Made by a program: the position numbers and the translations under genes. Shown piece by piece: positions 28,214 through 39,312 of a DNA stretch of 64,000 bases (positions within the stretch are counted from its first letter, which is position 1; each line of letters begins with the position of its first letter). The notes under the pieces were generated by a model, which ran no database searches, was not told the origin of the DNA, and was given only the letters and a program-made list of their open reading frames with translations. This stretch comes from Planctomycetota bacterium (GTDB lineage Bacteria > Planctomycetota > Planctomycetia > Pirellulales > Lacipirellulaceae), in NCBI GenBank assembly GCA_029259915.1, contig JAJDED010000020.1, forward strand, positions 62,001 through 126,000, in the 5' to 3' direction.

Positions 28214-28322
28214 AGAACCACATAGCAAGGTGTAAGAAGGTGCAGCGGCAGGTGCCCATTGCCGTCGATACATGTCACATTTATGATGGAGTGTTGGCAT
28301 ACGGATCTTGAGAAGAAGCACC

Positions 28323-29654
28323 ATGAAAGAGCTCACCGAAAGAATCATTCACTACGCCGTGCTGATCTGCGTCACCATTTTTGCTGTGGGGGTGATGTGG
28401 AAGCTTAGCGCCAAGAGGCAGCTGTCCGAGGAGCATCAGCGTGTTGCAGTCCGTGCGCTGCCCGAGGTCGCTGCTGCCAAGGCGCCGGTGGTCGTTGAAT
28501 CGCTTCATGTGCAAACATGCGAAATCTTTTCCACTTACGCGGGAAAGATTCGTCCCTGGGAAACTTTCCAAGTTGGTTTTGAAGTCTCTGGGCGAGTGAT
28601 TGCTTTAGGCGAAAACGACTCGGGCGAGTTCCTCGACGATGGCGACCGAGTCAGTGCCGGTCAGGTCCTTGCGGTGATCGACGATCGGGTCTTCCGCGCC
28701 CAAAAAAGCGAAGCCTCCGCACGCATTGAGCAGGCCACCTCCGATCTCCAGCGCGCCGAAACCGTACGCGAGAGAAACCCTGCGGCATTGTCCGAGTCGG
28801 AGCTACAGCGACTGGTGACCGATCTGGCACTAGCTCGCGCTCAATTTGAAGTGGCGGTAAAAAATCTGGAAGATGCCACGCTTCGCGCGCCGGTCGATGC
28901 CACTATTTCCCGGAGACTCGTCAATCCGGGCGAATCGGTATCCCAACATCAGATCACTTTTAAGTTGGTTCAGAAGGACGACGTGCTTCTGGTCGTCGAC
29001 GTTCCCGAATCGCACATTCGCGAACTTGAGGAGCGGATGCGGCTTGTTCAGCAAAACCTTTCAGACAATCGTCCGAATGTCGACGAGGAAGACCGAGTGG
29101 TCCGTGCCCATGTTCGGCTGGAAGGCCGCGATCGGTTTGGCAAATACTGGCCGGAGTTGGTGGGCGAGGTGTACCAGATTGCTGAAGTCTCCGATGCCCG
29201 AACCGGGCTGTTTGAGGTAGAAGTCCGTTTGTCGAACAGCGAACAATTGCTACGCCCAGGAATGGTTGCCACTGCCGACTTGGTGACCGCACGCATCCCC
29301 GGTTATAGAATCCCCGAAACCGCAATAATTTCTCGACAGCGCAAAGCACATTTGTTTACGGTGGATCGAGAACCGACCCAGATGGAGCTCTTGTATTGGA
29401 ACCTTGGTCCGACCGATCTATTTCGCGCCCGTCAAGTGAATCTCACCCAGTGGGTCGACCAGGGATCGCATGTTGTCGTACCCGTGGGCGATCTTCGACT
29501 TGATTCGGTGATTGTTCGCGGTCAGTTTCGACTGGCAGATTCGCAAGTGGTACGCGTGACCAATTTCCCCTGGCTATCCCCGGGAGAAATGCAAACAAAA
29601 GAATCCTCCCGAAGATTCGACCTGGCAACCATTCGTAGCGAAGATGAAAAGTAA
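28323..29654 (+). CDS. RND efflux periplasmic adaptor (HlyD/AcrA type), pump 2
   Basis: This is a membrane fusion protein with an N-terminal membrane segment (about 11-26). It has a lipoyl half (FEVSGRVIALGENDSGEFLDDGDRVSAGQVLAVID), a short coiled-coil hairpin (about 125-180), the second lipoyl half (ATLRAPVDATISRRLVNPGESVSQHQ) and a barrel domain. The pump gene follows after about 200 bp that are filled by a palindromic repeat, whereas adaptor and pump genes usually abut. The start at 28323 is preferred over an upstream ATG by position relative to the membrane segment. The substrate is unknown. Confidence 0.9.
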   Translation: MKELTERIIHYAVLICVTIFAVGVMWKLSAKRQLSEEHQRVAVRALPEVAAAKAPVVVESLHVQTCEIFSTYAGKIRPWETFQVGFEVSGRVIALGENDSGEFLDDGDRVSAGQVLAVIDDRVFRAQKSEASARIEQATSDLQRAETVRERNPAALSESELQRLVTDLALARAQFEVAVKNLEDATLRAPVDATISRRLVNPGESVSQHQITFKLVQKDDVLLVVDVPESHIRELEERMRLVQQNLSDNRPNVDEEDRVVRAHVRLEGRDRFGKYWPELVGEVYQIAEVSDARTGLFEVEVRLSNSEQLLRPGMVATADLVTARIPGYRIPETAIISRQRKAHLFTVDREPTQMELLYWNLGPTDLFRARQVNLTQWVDQGSHVVVPVGDLRLDSVIVRGQFRLADSQVVRVTNFPWLSPGEMQTKESSRRFDLATIRSEDEK

Positions 29655-29677
29655 TCAATCTAAGCTGAAATGTTGAA

Positions 29678-29820
29678 CCGCCAAGAGCGCCAAGTACGCC
29701 AAGGAATTCGGGAATAATTCATTGCTATGTAGCAGACCGCCTCCGATTAGTGACAGAAGTTTTAGTCTTAAGCATGTAAAGAACATTTCCTTGGCGCTCT
29801 TGGCGTCCTTGGCGGTTTTT
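29678..29820. repeat. Palindromic repeat with 9-mer arms (CGCCAAG class)
   Basis: The left arm (29678-29704) is three in-register 9-mers of the form NNCGCCAAG. The right arm (29789-29818) is the inverted equivalent with three to four units, ending in GGCGG and a T run. The interior of about 85 bp has no coding content. It sits between the adaptor and pump genes of RND system 2 and belongs to the same family as the element at 43197-43340. Confidence 0.8.
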
Positions 29821-29854
29821 ATTTTTTTGGATTCATGTTTCAGTTGTCTACGTT

Positions 29855-32800
29855 ATGAAACTTAGCTCCCAAGCGATCGACCATCCGCGTCTTGTGCTCA
29901 TTGCCACGTTGTTGGTGATGTTCATGGCGCTGTATGCCGCGACCTACACGCCCGTGCAGCGCACACCGGCAATTACCAAGGCCGTGGTGCTGGTGGCGAT
30001 TCCGTATCCCGATGCGCAGCCGAGCGAGGCGGAAAACGAAATCGCTCGCAAGGTGGAAGAAGCGCTCACGGAATTGCAAAGCGTCGACTTCCTCGCCTCG
30101 ACCAGCATGCGCGGAGCATCCATTACGCAAATTATCTTTCTCGACGGTGTCGATCCCGACGATGCCAAGCGTGAAGTGAAAGACCTGATCGATCGGATTC
30201 GCAACGAATTGCCTCTGGGGCGTGAAGTACAGCCGGAGGTAATGAAAATCGATTTCGAAAACGCGCCGCTGATGTTAGTCACGCTCGCTGGCCCACCAGG
30301 TTTCGACGAGCGGGCATTGAAACAAATTGCCGAGGACGTGGAAGAGCAGATTTCTGAGGTGGACGGGATTGCAAACACCCAGCTATTTGGCGGCAAAGAG
30401 CGCGAGATTCACGTCAACATCAATCCCGACCTGATGACGCAGTACGGGATTACCCTGCGTCAAATGCGGCAGGCATTGCACGATTTCAACGCCAAAATTC
30501 CCGCCGGGGCACTCGATACCAGCAAGATTGATCGCATGGTGCGCAACGAAGCAAAATTCCGCAACGTGAGCGACATTCGCCGAGCGATTGTCAGTAGCGC
30601 CGAAAGCCGCGTGATCCGAGTGAGCGACGTGGCGGAAGTGATCGACACCCACCGTCGCCAGAAAAATATGGCGCAGCTCGACGGCAATGACTGCGCAACG
30701 ATCGTTGTCAATAAGGAATCGAACATCAATACGCTTGGTGCCGCCAGGGCTGTGAACGCGCTTGTAGACGACCTTCGGCAACAGTATCCCGATATTACAT
30801 TCACCGCCACGCGTGATACTTCGCAGGAAATTTGGATCATGTTCCGCGTGCTCGGTTCGAGTGCACTGTTTGGGGCGATGTTGGTGCTGGTGATTTTGGC
30901 CTGGACGATGGGTTTACGAATTTCGATTCTGGTGCTGATCGCGATTCCGTTCAGCTCAGCCGTGGGACTCATGTTCTTGTATTTTGCCGAGATTCCGATC
31001 TCGAACATGGTGGTGTTCAGCTTTATTCTTGTTCTGGGGATGGTCGTCGACGGAGCGATTATCGTTGCCGAGAACATTCATCGGCATATCGAGCGGGGCG
31101 AAGACCCGATGACCGCCGCGAAGACGGGGATTGATGAAGTGGGGATGCCGGTGATCGCCGCCGACCTGACGACCATTGCCGCGTTTCTGCCGATGATCCT
31201 GGTGCCGGGGATCATGGGCGATTTTATGAGTGTGATGCCTAAAGTTGTCAGCGTTGCCCTGTTGGGTTCAGTGCTAGTCGACCACTTTGTCATTCCCACT
31301 CTTGCGGCGCGCTGGTATCGGCAGCGGGCGCCGGTTCGAGACGAGTCGGCCGTGTTTGCGTCGGTGGCCAGAGGAACTCTTCTGGCTGATGAAGGAAAAC
31401 AATTGTCCAGCCGGGTTCGACCGAATTTAGGCTTTTGGACGCGCCTCTATGCGGTGTTTTTACGCATGGCATTATCGAACCGGGCCACGGTTTTGATACT
31501 GTGTTGCTTGGCATTGATTGGAGCGGGCAAGTTGTTCGGCAAGCTGGGATTCGAGTTTTTCCCGCCGAGCGATCGCGGACAATTTGGCATCAAGTACGAA
31601 CTTCCGCTTGGCTATAGTATCGAAGAAACGCTTGCTGCATCCGAAGTGATTTTGGAACCGCTCAGAAAGTGGGAGAGGCGCGGCGTGTTGAAGCATTATG
31701 TCACCGCAGTCGGTTCGGCAGGAGGATTGGCCACGCGCATCGAGAACGATCCCGCGACTGGCCCAGAATTTGGCGAAGTGATGGTCGAATTGCTCGCACC
31801 GCTCGACCGCACAATCCACGAGCAGGAAATCATTGCCTCGCTGCGCCGAGAAATTAAACCCTTGCCGGGGATGAAGTTTTCAATCAAGGAAGTCGAAGAC
31901 GGTCCTCCCGGCGGTTCGGATGTGGCCGTGCGTCTGACCGGCAATAACTTGGATCGGCTCGGTAGATTGGGCCAAACTATCTCCGACCGCTTCGAAGCGA
32001 TTCGCGGGACCGTCGATGCCTCGACCGACTATCGCCCAGACAATCCAGAACTTGTCGTGGAACCCAAGCCGGAAATTGTTGGGCTCTACGGTTTGACCGA
32101 AGCACAGATCGCCCAGGCCGTGCAATTGGCAATTGCTGGCGATTCGCAGATCCAACTGACGATGGACGACGAAGATGTGACGCTCCGCGTGCAGTTGGCA
32201 CCGGAGTATCAACAGTATCCAACTAGTTTGAAACGGCTGATGATCACCGCCCCCGATGGTCGCAAGGCGCCAATTTCTGAATTGGCCGAGTTGCGCAATG
32301 ATGTCGGACTTTACAGCATCAATCGCTACGAGCGTGATCGGGCCGTCATGGCCAGGTGCGACGTCGTAAAACCGACGCTGCCCGACGACGTGTTTGATGT
32401 GTTGCGATCCGAAATTCTCCCCGGGCTTGGGTTTCGGCCGGTGAAAGGCAATTCGATGCTCTTTATGGGAACTCCCACCACACCGTCGGAAGGGGTAAAG
32501 GCCCAGTTCACAGGCGAAAACGAAGAACGCGACAAAAATTTCCGCTACCTGCTCTACAGCATGGTGATCGGCGTGATTTTGATTTTTGGAATTCTGGTCA
32601 CCCAATTCAATAGCTTCCGGCAAAGTGCCATCGTCATGGTCACCGTACCGCTGAGTTTTATTGGCGTGGTGTTGGGGATGTGGGCCTGTAGTTTTCCGTT
32701 CAGTCTGGCTTCGTTTATCGGTTTAGTGAGTCTGACAGGCATTGTTGTGAACGATGCGATTGTGCTGGTGGATTTCACCAATCAGGCCCGCAAACGGGGT

Positions 32801-33079
32801 TTGCCCGTGAGGGAAGCGGTCGTCGAAGCGGGGGTCAACCGATTGCGTCCCGTGCTGTTGACCACCGTAACCACGATCGGCGGTTTGTTGCCCCTGTTTT
32901 TGAATATCTCCGGCGGGGCCGAATTTTGGCAACCGCTAACCGCCGCGGTCGTTTTCGGTTTGGCGTTTGCAACCGTGCTCACGCTGGTGGTAATCCCGGT
33001 TTGTTACAGTGTGGCGTATAGCATCGGTCCTGGATTACGAACAGCGGTGGGGTGGGGCGGAACGGCTCACCATGGCTAG
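29855..33079 (+). CDS. RND efflux pump permease, pump 2
   Basis: This is a 1074-residue AcrB/MexB-like permease. An N-terminal membrane helix (about 11-30) is followed by a porter domain, membrane blocks at about 330-490 and 900-1060, and the proton-relay region in [16 protein letters not shown] (one Asp of the usual DD pair is followed by Gly). A long loop of about 60 residues ([21 protein letters not shown]) separates the two halves. Its TAG stop shares the palindrome CTAG with the convergent polX stop (33076-33079). It is strongly diverged from pump 1, so the two are not a recent duplicate. Confidence 0.93.
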   Translation: MKLSSQAIDHPRLVLIATLLVMFMALYAATYTPVQRTPAITKAVVLVAIPYPDAQPSEAENEIARKVEEALTELQSVDFLASTSMRGASITQIIFLDGVDPDDAKREVKDLIDRIRNELPLGREVQPEVMKIDFENAPLMLVTLAGPPGFDERALKQIAEDVEEQISEVDGIANTQLFGGKEREIHVNINPDLMTQYGITLRQMRQALHDFNAKIPAGALDTSKIDRMVRNEAKFRNVSDIRRAIVSSAESRVIRVSDVAEVIDTHRRQKNMAQLDGNDCATIVVNKESNINTLGAARAVNALVDDLRQQYPDITFTATRDTSQEIWIMFRVLGSSALFGAMLVLVILAWTMGLRISILVLIAIPFSSAVGLMFLYFAEIPISNMVVFSFILVLGMVVDGAIIVAENIHRHIERGEDPMTAAKTGIDEVGMPVIAADLTTIAAFLPMILVPGIMGDFMSVMPKVVSVALLGSVLVDHFVIPTLAARWYRQRAPVRDESAVFASVARGTLLADEGKQLSSRVRPNLGFWTRLYAVFLRMALSNRATVLILCCLALIGAGKLFGKLGFEFFPPSDRGQFGIKYELPLGYSIEETLAASEVILEPLRKWERRGVLKHYVTAVGSAGGLATRIENDPATGPEFGEVMVELLAPLDRTIHEQEIIASLRREIKPLPGMKFSIKEVEDGPPGGSDVAVRLTGNNLDRLGRLGQTISDRFEAIRGTVDASTDYRPDNPELVVEPKPEIVGLYGLTEAQIAQAVQLAIAGDSQIQLTMDDEDVTLRVQLAPEYQQYPTSLKRLMITAPDGRKAPISELAELRNDVGLYSINRYERDRAVMARCDVVKPTLPDDVFDVLRSEILPGLGFRPVKGNSMLFMGTPTTPSEGVKAQFTGENEERDKNFRYLLYSMVIGVILIFGILVTQFNSFRQSAIVMVTVPLSFIGVVLGMWACSFPFSLASFIGLVSLTGIVVNDAIVLVDFTNQARKRGLPVREAVVEAGVNRLRPVLLTTVTTIGGLLPLFLNISGGAEFWQPLTAAVVFGLAFATVLTLVVIPVCYSVAYSIGPGLRTAVGWGGTAHHG

Positions 33080-34812
33080 TATTTTTGTTCCAGCAATCCT
33101 CGAAACTTCTCCCAACTCCGAGCGTTCGCCACGTCGGCAGGGGTGATTCCACCACGGCGGGCTTGCTGGACGCCGTGGCGCATGACTTCCAGGCCGGCTG
33201 GGCTGTGGGCGTCGGTGCTGATGACGATGGGTATGCCATGACGTTTGGCAGCGGCGCAGTGAATGTCGTGGAGATCAAGTCGCGCGGGATTGGCGTTGAG
33301 TTCCAAGAATTTCCCATGTTTAGATGCTGCGACGAAAACCTGATCGATGTCGACCGCGTATGGCTCGCGCCGATTGATCAGGCGACCAGTCGGGTGCGCA
33401 AGAATATCGACATGTGGATTTTCCAACGCTCCAAGAATCCGCTCCGTGATCTGTTCGCGACTTTGTCGCTGACCGTAATGCACACTGGCAATCACCCAAT
33501 CGGCTTCCGCCAAGACATCGTCCGGCAGATCCATGCCGCCCCGTTCCAGGATGTCGCATTCGATTCCCTTAAGAACAACGATGTCGTCAAACTCCTTGCG
33601 AATCCGATCGATTTCAGCCCATTGCGCACGTAGGCGGGCACCGTCCAGGCCGCCGGCCATCGACACGCGTTGCGAATGATCGGTGATGGCAATGTATTGC
33701 AGACCCCGCGCGCGGGCCGCCTCAATCATCTCGGTTAACGATGCTTTGCCATCGCTAGCGCTGGTGTGCATGTGTAAATCGCCACGGATGTCGGCCAATT
33801 CAACCAACTGCGGCAATGCGCCTTGGCTTGCCCAATCGAATTCCTCGCGTGCCTCACGCACTTCGGGTGGAAACCAGGGCAGGCCGAGCGCGGCGTATAC
33901 GTCTTCCTCGGTGCGACCAGCAAGATACGTTTCTGCTTCTTGTGCATCCTCGCGAAACACACCCCACTCGTTGACTTTTAGTCCCTGTTGCTTGGCCCGG
34001 CCTCGGACTACCACATTGTGATCCTTGGAGCCCGTGAAGTACTGTAACGCCGCGCCGAACGATTCGCTGGGCACGACGCGCAGATCGATTTGCAATCCAT
34101 GGGCGAGGCGGACCGACATTTTTGTGTCGCCACAGGCCAACACGTCGGCAATCTCCGGATAGTTGCCGAAATGATCCATCACCGCGCTGGCGTCCGCGGC
34201 TTCCACCAAAACATCCAAGTCGCCAACGGTTTCGCAACCACGCCGATAACTGCCGGCCATTTCCATTTGCTTAATGCCGGCGTGTTGACGTAGAAAATCG
34301 AGCAATTCCGTGACAACCGCATCGGCTTCGACCCACCGCATGCGCTCCAGCGCCGTTTCCGCGACGGCGAGACCCTTGAGAATCGTGGCTTCGGTTTTCG
34401 CACCAAAGCCCTTAAGTCCGCGCACTTGCTCGGCCTCGCAAACGTTGCGTAGATCCTCCAGCGAGTTGACGCCTAACTCTTGGTACAAAATGGCCGCCTT
34501 CTTCGGACCCAACCCCGGCACTCGCAATAGGGCCAGCACGGTGGACGGAATCCTTTCCAACAACTCGGCCAGCATCGGCAAACTGCCGGTGGCGAGCAGG
34601 GTGCCGATTTTCTCCGCCAAGTCTTTTCCGATGCCGTCGATATCGGTCAGTTGTCGCTGCTCGTCGTCGACAATGGCGGACAGCGGCTCGGGCAAATCAG
34701 AAATTTTTCGTGCCCCATTCCGATAAGCCCCCACACGAAAGGGATTGGCCCCCTCGAATTCCAACAGATCGGCCACCTGTTCAAAAACCTCGGCTATTTC
34801 ACGATTGGTCAT
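33076..34812 (-). CDS. polX: DNA polymerase X with PHP domain (PolX)
   Basis: This bacterial family X polymerase/3'-5' exonuclease acts in base excision repair. The domains are an N-terminal 8-kDa-like region with helix-hairpin-helix motifs ([24 protein letters not shown]), a palm with the nucleotidyltransferase signature [17 protein letters not shown], and a C-terminal PHP domain. The PHP metal ligands appear as [36 protein letters not shown] and STDAHS. The N-terminus [21 protein letters not shown] matches the family; ATGs 6 and 45 codons upstream are alternatives. The PHP residues look complete, so exonuclease activity is expected. Confidence 0.92.
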   Translation of the reverse strand: MTNREIAEVFEQVADLLEFEGANPFRVGAYRNGARKISDLPEPLSAIVDDEQRQLTDIDGIGKDLAEKIGTLLATGSLPMLAELLERIPSTVLALLRVPGLGPKKAAILYQELGVNSLEDLRNVCEAEQVRGLKGFGAKTEATILKGLAVAETALERMRWVEADAVVTELLDFLRQHAGIKQMEMAGSYRRGCETVGDLDVLVEAADASAVMDHFGNYPEIADVLACGDTKMSVRLAHGLQIDLRVVPSESFGAALQYFTGSKDHNVVVRGRAKQQGLKVNEWGVFREDAQEAETYLAGRTEEDVYAALGLPWFPPEVREAREEFDWASQGALPQLVELADIRGDLHMHTSASDGKASLTEMIEAARARGLQYIAITDHSQRVSMAGGLDGARLRAQWAEIDRIRKEFDDIVVLKGIECDILERGGMDLPDDVLAEADWVIASVHYGQRQSREQITERILGALENPHVDILAHPTGRLINRREPYAVDIDQVFVAASKHGKFLELNANPARLDLHDIHCAAAKRHGIPIVISTDAHSPAGLEVMRHGVQQARRGGITPADVANARSWEKFRGLLEQKY

Positions 34813-34951
34813 ATCCGTTAGTTTAGGCATTTCATAACCAGTGTAAAAGCAGTCAGCAAAACTCATCTTGCCTGAATTCTCATAAGTACGATAGTCTGAA
34901 GACCTATGAGGCTGTCCCGTGAGCTGTTTTTCTGAGTGAGGAGTCAATATT

Positions 34952-35851
34952 GTGTTGCGTTATTTCAGCTTGGTTACCGCGGCGTTGTTTATTGTCTGTC
35001 CTCTACATGCAGGAGTTGTCTTTGAAATCGAGACAAAAGACCACGACCAATCCCCCCCACGAACCTCTTCCACGCGTGTGACTGTCGAAGGTCGTAATCT
35101 TTCCATCGATATTGCACCGCAGCGTCAGGGCGAGCGGGGCGGGAACATGTTGTTTCGCGGCGGACGGCGGGAAATGGTAGTCGTCGATCATCAGGGACAA
35201 TCTTATTTTGTCATCGATGCACAAACATTTCGGAAAATGTCTGGGCAGATCAATCAGGCGCTGGGGCAATCTCAAACCCAGATTCAGCAAGCGATGCAAG
35301 GCGTTCCCCCAGAGCAACGGGCGATGATCGAGCAAATGATGAAAGAGCGCATGCCCGCGCAGCAAACACAGCAACAACCAAAAGTCGAGGTTCGACGAGC
35401 CAACCAAACCGCGGAAGTGTACGGTTATTCTTGTGAACTGTTCGAAGTGCGTCGCGGGGGGCGCAAGATTCGCGACATGTGGGTCACCGACTGGAACAAC
35501 ATCCCAGGAGGCCGAGAATTGGCACCCGCATTTGCCGGCATGGCCAGTTTCCATCAAGAAATGCTCGAAGCGGTTCCAAATTTTGGCGGCAACACGAAAC
35601 AGATGACCGACAATGTGTTTGCGACCATGAAAGAAATCAACGGTTTTCCCGTGGCAAGCCGCGATTATGCCGACGATGGTTCGGTGGAAAGCGAATCTGC
35701 GCTGCGTAGCGCAAATTCCCAACGGATCGACCCCGCCGCATTCGAACCGCCCACGGGTTACAAACGCCAACAGATGTTCAGTGGCAGCGAATCATTGGCG
35801 CCGCCGGCGAACACCGGTTTTCCCCCCAGACAGTCTCGCCCCCGACGTTAG
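34952..35851 (+). CDS. Exported protein with DUF4412-like domain
   Basis: The product has a signal peptide (MLRYFSLVTAALFIVCPLHAG). A beta-rich domain resembling DUF4412 follows (VVFEIETKDHDQ, LSIDIAPQRQGE, MLFRGGRREMVVVDHQGQSYFVID). A Gln/Met-rich linker (QTQIQQAMQGVPPEQRAMIEQMMKERMPAQ) comes next, then a second half with YGYSCELFEVRRGGRKIRDMWVTDW. The C-terminus is low-complexity Pro/Arg. It starts at a GTG preceded by GAGGAG about 10 nt upstream. It is probably periplasmic; the function is unknown. Confidence 0.75.
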   Translation: MLRYFSLVTAALFIVCPLHAGVVFEIETKDHDQSPPRTSSTRVTVEGRNLSIDIAPQRQGERGGNMLFRGGRREMVVVDHQGQSYFVIDAQTFRKMSGQINQALGQSQTQIQQAMQGVPPEQRAMIEQMMKERMPAQQTQQQPKVEVRRANQTAEVYGYSCELFEVRRGGRKIRDMWVTDWNNIPGGRELAPAFAGMASFHQEMLEAVPNFGGNTKQMTDNVFATMKEINGFPVASRDYADDGSVESESALRSANSQRIDPAAFEPPTGYKRQQMFSGSESLAPPANTGFPPRQSRPRR

Positions 35852-36118
35852 CAGCGCTGCAGTCACCGGCTAGGACGGAAGCCACCGCTTGGTTTGAGTT
35901 GCTCCCAAAGGCCGATACCTGGTGTCAGTGAAACTATTGCCGCTTCGCACCTGCGGTCAGGTTGCCCGGAGTAACTGGAAAAATCGGGCGAAAACCACAG
36001 GATTTCGTCGGCAAGTCGATGCCGCCCCCTGTTTTACTGGGCTATCTTTGCGATAATGGGGGATTCCCCTATCTGCATTCTAGCCATTCGTAGCACCCAT
36101 AAACGAGCCAGAAGAATC

Positions 36119-37102
36119 ATGTCGGAAACCGCACCCTGGATTACTTACCGTCCGGAGCTCAAAGTCCTCGATTGCACGATCCGCGATGGTGGGTTGATCA
36201 ACAATCATCTGTTTACCGACGAGGTAGTGCGCGCCGTCTACGAAACTTGTATTGAGGCGGGAATTGATTACATGGAGGTTGGCTACAAGAATTCGCCACG
36301 GTTGTTTTCTAACGACGAGTTTGGTCCCTGGCGGCATTGTGACGAAGCAGATCTCAACCGGCTATTCCCCGAGCACGATGCGCAAGAAACCGGTTTGAAG
36401 CTTTGTGCGATGGCAGACGCTGAGAAAAGCGACTTCCGCGAACAGATTGTTCCCCGCTCGGAAAGCGTGTTGGACATGATCCGTGTCGCCTTCTACGCGC
36501 ATCAGGTTTCCGATGCGGTCGAGATGATCGAGCATTGCCATTCACTAGGTTACGAAACGTGCGCGAATTTGATGGCGGTTTCGAACATCGAAGATGTCGA
36601 GATCGACACCGTACTCACGGCAATTGCGGATACGCCAGCCGAAGTAATGGTAATTGTCGACAGCTTTGGATATTTGTACCGTGAGCAGATCGATCGGCTT
36701 TATAAGAAATATGCCACCGCAATGGAGGGCACCGGCAAGGAGATCGGCATCCACGCACACAACAATCAGCAACTGGCGTTTGCCAACACGATCGAAGCAA
36801 TCATTCTGGGATCGAATCGTGCCGACGCAACGATGGCCGGCCTAGGCCGCGGAGCCGGCAATTGCCCCATGGAATTGCTCTTGGGATTCTTACGCAACCC
36901 GAAATTCCGCCTCCGACCGATTGTCAAACTCCTGGAAGACCACATCCTGCCGCTTCGTGAAACCGTCGATTGGGGACCGTCGATCCCGTACAACATCACG
37001 GGCCAGATGAATTTACATCCTCGCGCAGCAATGGAGTTCCGCGCCAGCGCAACTCCCGACAACCTTGTCGATTTCTACGACAAAATTTTCAGCGACATCT
37101 AA
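36119..37102 (+). CDS. HMGL-like aldolase family protein
   Basis: The 327-residue product is a DRE-TIM / HMG-CoA lyase-like metal-dependent barrel, as in 4-hydroxy-2-oxovalerate aldolase and isopropylmalate synthase. It carries the metal and substrate motif LDCTIRDGGLINNH near the N-terminus, GYKNSPR, and the metal-binding HAHNNQQLAFAN with GLGRGAGNCPME. The true substrate is unclear; aldolase or acyltransferase are both possible. The ATG at 36119 has AGAAG about 6 nt upstream and is preferred over one 21 codons earlier. It is convergent with the PEP-CTERM gene, with a gap of only 14 bp. Confidence 0.83.
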   Translation: MSETAPWITYRPELKVLDCTIRDGGLINNHLFTDEVVRAVYETCIEAGIDYMEVGYKNSPRLFSNDEFGPWRHCDEADLNRLFPEHDAQETGLKLCAMADAEKSDFREQIVPRSESVLDMIRVAFYAHQVSDAVEMIEHCHSLGYETCANLMAVSNIEDVEIDTVLTAIADTPAEVMVIVDSFGYLYREQIDRLYKKYATAMEGTGKEIGIHAHNNQQLAFANTIEAIILGSNRADATMAGLGRGAGNCPMELLLGFLRNPKFRLRPIVKLLEDHILPLRETVDWGPSIPYNITGQMNLHPRAAMEFRASATPDNLVDFYDKIFSDI

Positions 37103-37116
37103 TTCGCTACGATCTG

Positions 37117-37899
37117 CTATTGTTTTTTGTGTTCCAAGGGGAAGTAACCTGTAAGCGTCATTCCCAGCAGTCCGCAAAATGCCAACGCAAATACGCTTGG
37201 TTCTGGAATGTCGTTGCGAATCAATTCCTCGGTGTCGACGTCAATTTGAAAATCCTTCTTGTCGATAAACGATCGAGTGCCTGCCCCGGTCGTCGTGGAA
37301 AACAGATTGTTGTCTAGTGTGATGTTGACCTTGGTCACGTCCGGCGGCAAATCGATCATAGCCGAACCCGTCCACGCACTAGAAAACGACGGCCCCGTCG
37401 CATCGACTGAGTGAAGAAACTGGTTGGAAGGTAAGAAGCTGAAGAATTCGGTAATCACAGGAATATTCACCGGCAATCCCGCGACCTCGACAATGTTCAG
37501 CACCACAAACGCATTGACTCTGCTGAACGCATCTCCTCCAAACGGAGCATCCAACTCGGTGAGCCCTGTTTCGCTCAAAGAGAGCTTTGTCAGGGAAAAG
37601 CCTTGTTTGGCTTTTACCATCAAATTCAACTTGCCATCGGTCTGATCAGAGCCTGTCCCGTCAATCGACATGGCGGAGAAGTTTCCCGTTGTGGGAAAAT
37701 CGAGCGTGTTGCCTGCAACGGAAGGCGTGCCATAAAGGGGCAAGGGATCGCCGGTGGGGGAGCTTTCTTCGATTCCGCGGAACCATACTTCGGTTCCCAT
37801 CACGTCGGGATGCATCAGAGCAGCTTGAGCCGCGGATGCACCAAGCATAAACACTGCAAGCAGAATGATGTAGCCAATCTTTGTTGTTACTCGATCCAT
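37117..37899 (-). CDS. PEP-CTERM sorted exported protein
   Basis: The 260-residue product has a signal peptide (IGYIILLAVFMLGASAAQA) and a C-terminal PEP-CTERM sorting tail: IPEPSVFALAFCGLLGMTLTGYFPLEHKK, i.e. Pro-Glu-Pro, a hydrophobic helix and a short basic end. PEP-CTERM proteins are processed by exosortase and usually accompany exopolysaccharide production; no exosortase gene is in the window. The middle is beta-rich and Ser/Thr/Asp-rich, without enzyme motifs. The ATG at 37899 has GAAGAAC upstream and starts the signal peptide; a longer open frame upstream is not supported. Confidence 0.82.
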   Translation of the reverse strand: MDRVTTKIGYIILLAVFMLGASAAQAALMHPDVMGTEVWFRGIEESSPTGDPLPLYGTPSVAGNTLDFPTTGNFSAMSIDGTGSDQTDGKLNLMVKAKQGFSLTKLSLSETGLTELDAPFGGDAFSRVNAFVVLNIVEVAGLPVNIPVITEFFSFLPSNQFLHSVDATGPSFSSAWTGSAMIDLPPDVTKVNITLDNNLFSTTTGAGTRSFIDKKDFQIDVDTEELIRNDIPEPSVFALAFCGLLGMTLTGYFPLEHKKQ

Positions 37900-38481
37900 T
37901 AGTTCTTCTCCATCAAAAAGTGCTGCCCCAGCCTGTTTCAAAACTTCACTGCGCCATGTAAGTGCATAAAAAAACGACGCGCAGAAGCCTTCCAAAAATG
38001 GCTCATCAACAACTCGGGATGAACCGGGAAAGAATCTGTACGTCGTTTAATTAATTAGCGGTTTCCTAGATGCGCGATTCAAAGTTGCCCGCTTCCTGCG
38101 GTCACCACGATTTCTTACAGCCCAATCGCTCCCCTTCGGGAGGACACCCCACGTGGGCAATAAAAAAAAGCGGCTTCCAAAACCTTCTGAGTTCGCCTCC
38201 CATCCGTGGGAGCGTACTAAATAGAAGATTCAGGAAGTCGCTTTTGTATTAGCGTTTCTTTTGTAAAGGTTGGTTTTATGCTGAAACTATGAGTTCTGAC
38301 CTGAAATGTGCTTACAGGGAATCAAGCACCAATCGTGCCCGAACAACCGCATAGTACCGGTATCCTGAAATAAAGTCAAGCAAATTTGCCACTGCAAATC
38401 TAGGATTTCAAAATTGTTTCTCATTTTTCTCGAACAAAACCTTCCGGTCCCCATGGCTTTAGTGATATCGGTGGACAGATA
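37900..38481. other. Gap between GGDEF and PEP-CTERM genes
   Basis: This 582-bp gap lies downstream of the GGDEF gene and upstream of the PEP-CTERM gene (both minus). Apart from the hairpin at 38163-38245 and a CTCCCCTTCGGGAG mini-hairpin near 38129, I see only A/T-rich probable promoter sequence. No coding potential is visible. Confidence 0.4.
38163..38245 (-). terminator. Long-range hairpin downstream of GGDEF gene
   Basis: AAAAGCGGCTTCC (about 38164-38176) can pair with GGAAGTCGCTTTT (38233-38245), with one G-T pair, around a loop of 56 nt. The arms are A-rich outside, so on either strand the stem ends in a T run. The position, 240 bp after the GGDEF stop, suits a terminator or attenuator before the PEP-CTERM gene. 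The large loop makes this tentative. Confidence 0.4.
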
Positions 38482-39312
38482 TTATTGTTTCTTAGTTGCA
38501 TACATATCAATGTCCGCCGCTGCGATTGTCTGCGCCAGGTCGATAGTTGTGCCCTCTGCTAGCGCCATTCCAATCGTTACGGAAATCTTCAAAGTCTCCC
38601 CGCCAATTTCAATTGGGCTTTGGGTTGCTAGGGACAAACGCTTGACGATCGGCTCGACTTCGCGTCGGCTTGACACTTGCTTGACAAGCACGACAAACTC
38701 GTCTCCACCATAGCGCGCGATCAAATCTTCTTCACGAATACAGCCTTTCCAGCGTTTCGCAAGTTCTGCAAGCACTTGGTCGCCCGCAGCATGACCTAGC
38801 AGGTCGTTTACCTGTTTGAAATCATCGATATCCAGAAAAAGTACCGCATGAGGTGTCGGTTCCGTTGGCACACCAGACTGCCAAAGACGGCAAAAGTGCT
38901 CCAGGGCACGCCGGTCGGGAAGGCCTGTAACCGCGTCGGTAATCAATTCGCCGTCGATGTTGGTACCAACTGCCGAGATGATTACCAGCAAGATTTCGCT
39001 TGAATCGGTCAACAAGGGGATGACCCGAATCCGTGCCGGGAAACTGCCCTCACAGGACTCGGCAACAGTCGATTCAAACTCAAATTCCTGCCAGCGGCCG
39101 ATTTTCTGGAAAGCCTGCTTAGTTTTCTCGGAGAACGACGGGATTAGCGAAGAGATCTCTTGGCTGTCGTGAGAGCCATTGACCTTTTTCAGGGTATTGC
39201 GAATTGCGGCATCGGCCGCAAAGATCACCTTGGTATCCGGATCCACCAGGCAAGTGCCAAGATTATGCGATTCGGGCAGTCCTAAACCCAGGGTGTCAGT
39301 CGGTTTGGGCAT
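38482..39312 (-). CDS. GGDEF domain diguanylate cyclase
   Basis: The C-terminal half is a GGDEF domain with the intact catalytic motif ARYGGDEFVVLVKQ, preceded by DAVTGLPDRRALEHF and LFLDIDDFKQVND. It should make c-di-GMP. The N-terminal roughly 110 residues (LGTCLVDPDTKVIFAADAAIRNTL to VIISAVG) resemble a PAS-like sensor. I see no membrane span. Two upstream ATGs are possible; I chose 39312 because GGAGG lies 11 nt upstream. It lies next to the polysaccharide cluster, so it may control exopolysaccharide output (inference). An RxxD inhibitory site is not obvious. Confidence 0.82.
   Translation of the reverse strand: MPKPTDTLGLGLPESHNLGTCLVDPDTKVIFAADAAIRNTLKKVNGSHDSQEISSLIPSFSEKTKQAFQKIGRWQEFEFESTVAESCEGSFPARIRVIPLLTDSSEILLVIISAVGTNIDGELITDAVTGLPDRRALEHFCRLWQSGVPTEPTPHAVLFLDIDDFKQVNDLLGHAAGDQVLAELAKRWKGCIREEDLIARYGGDEFVVLVKQVSSRREVEPIVKRLSLATQSPIEIGGETLKISVTIGMALAEGTTIDLAQTIAAADIDMYATKKQ

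Noticed and set aside
38070-38252. 60-codon plus-strand frame in the gap before the PEP-CTERM gene
   Set aside because: It crosses the inverted-repeat hairpin and has no start signal or family match.
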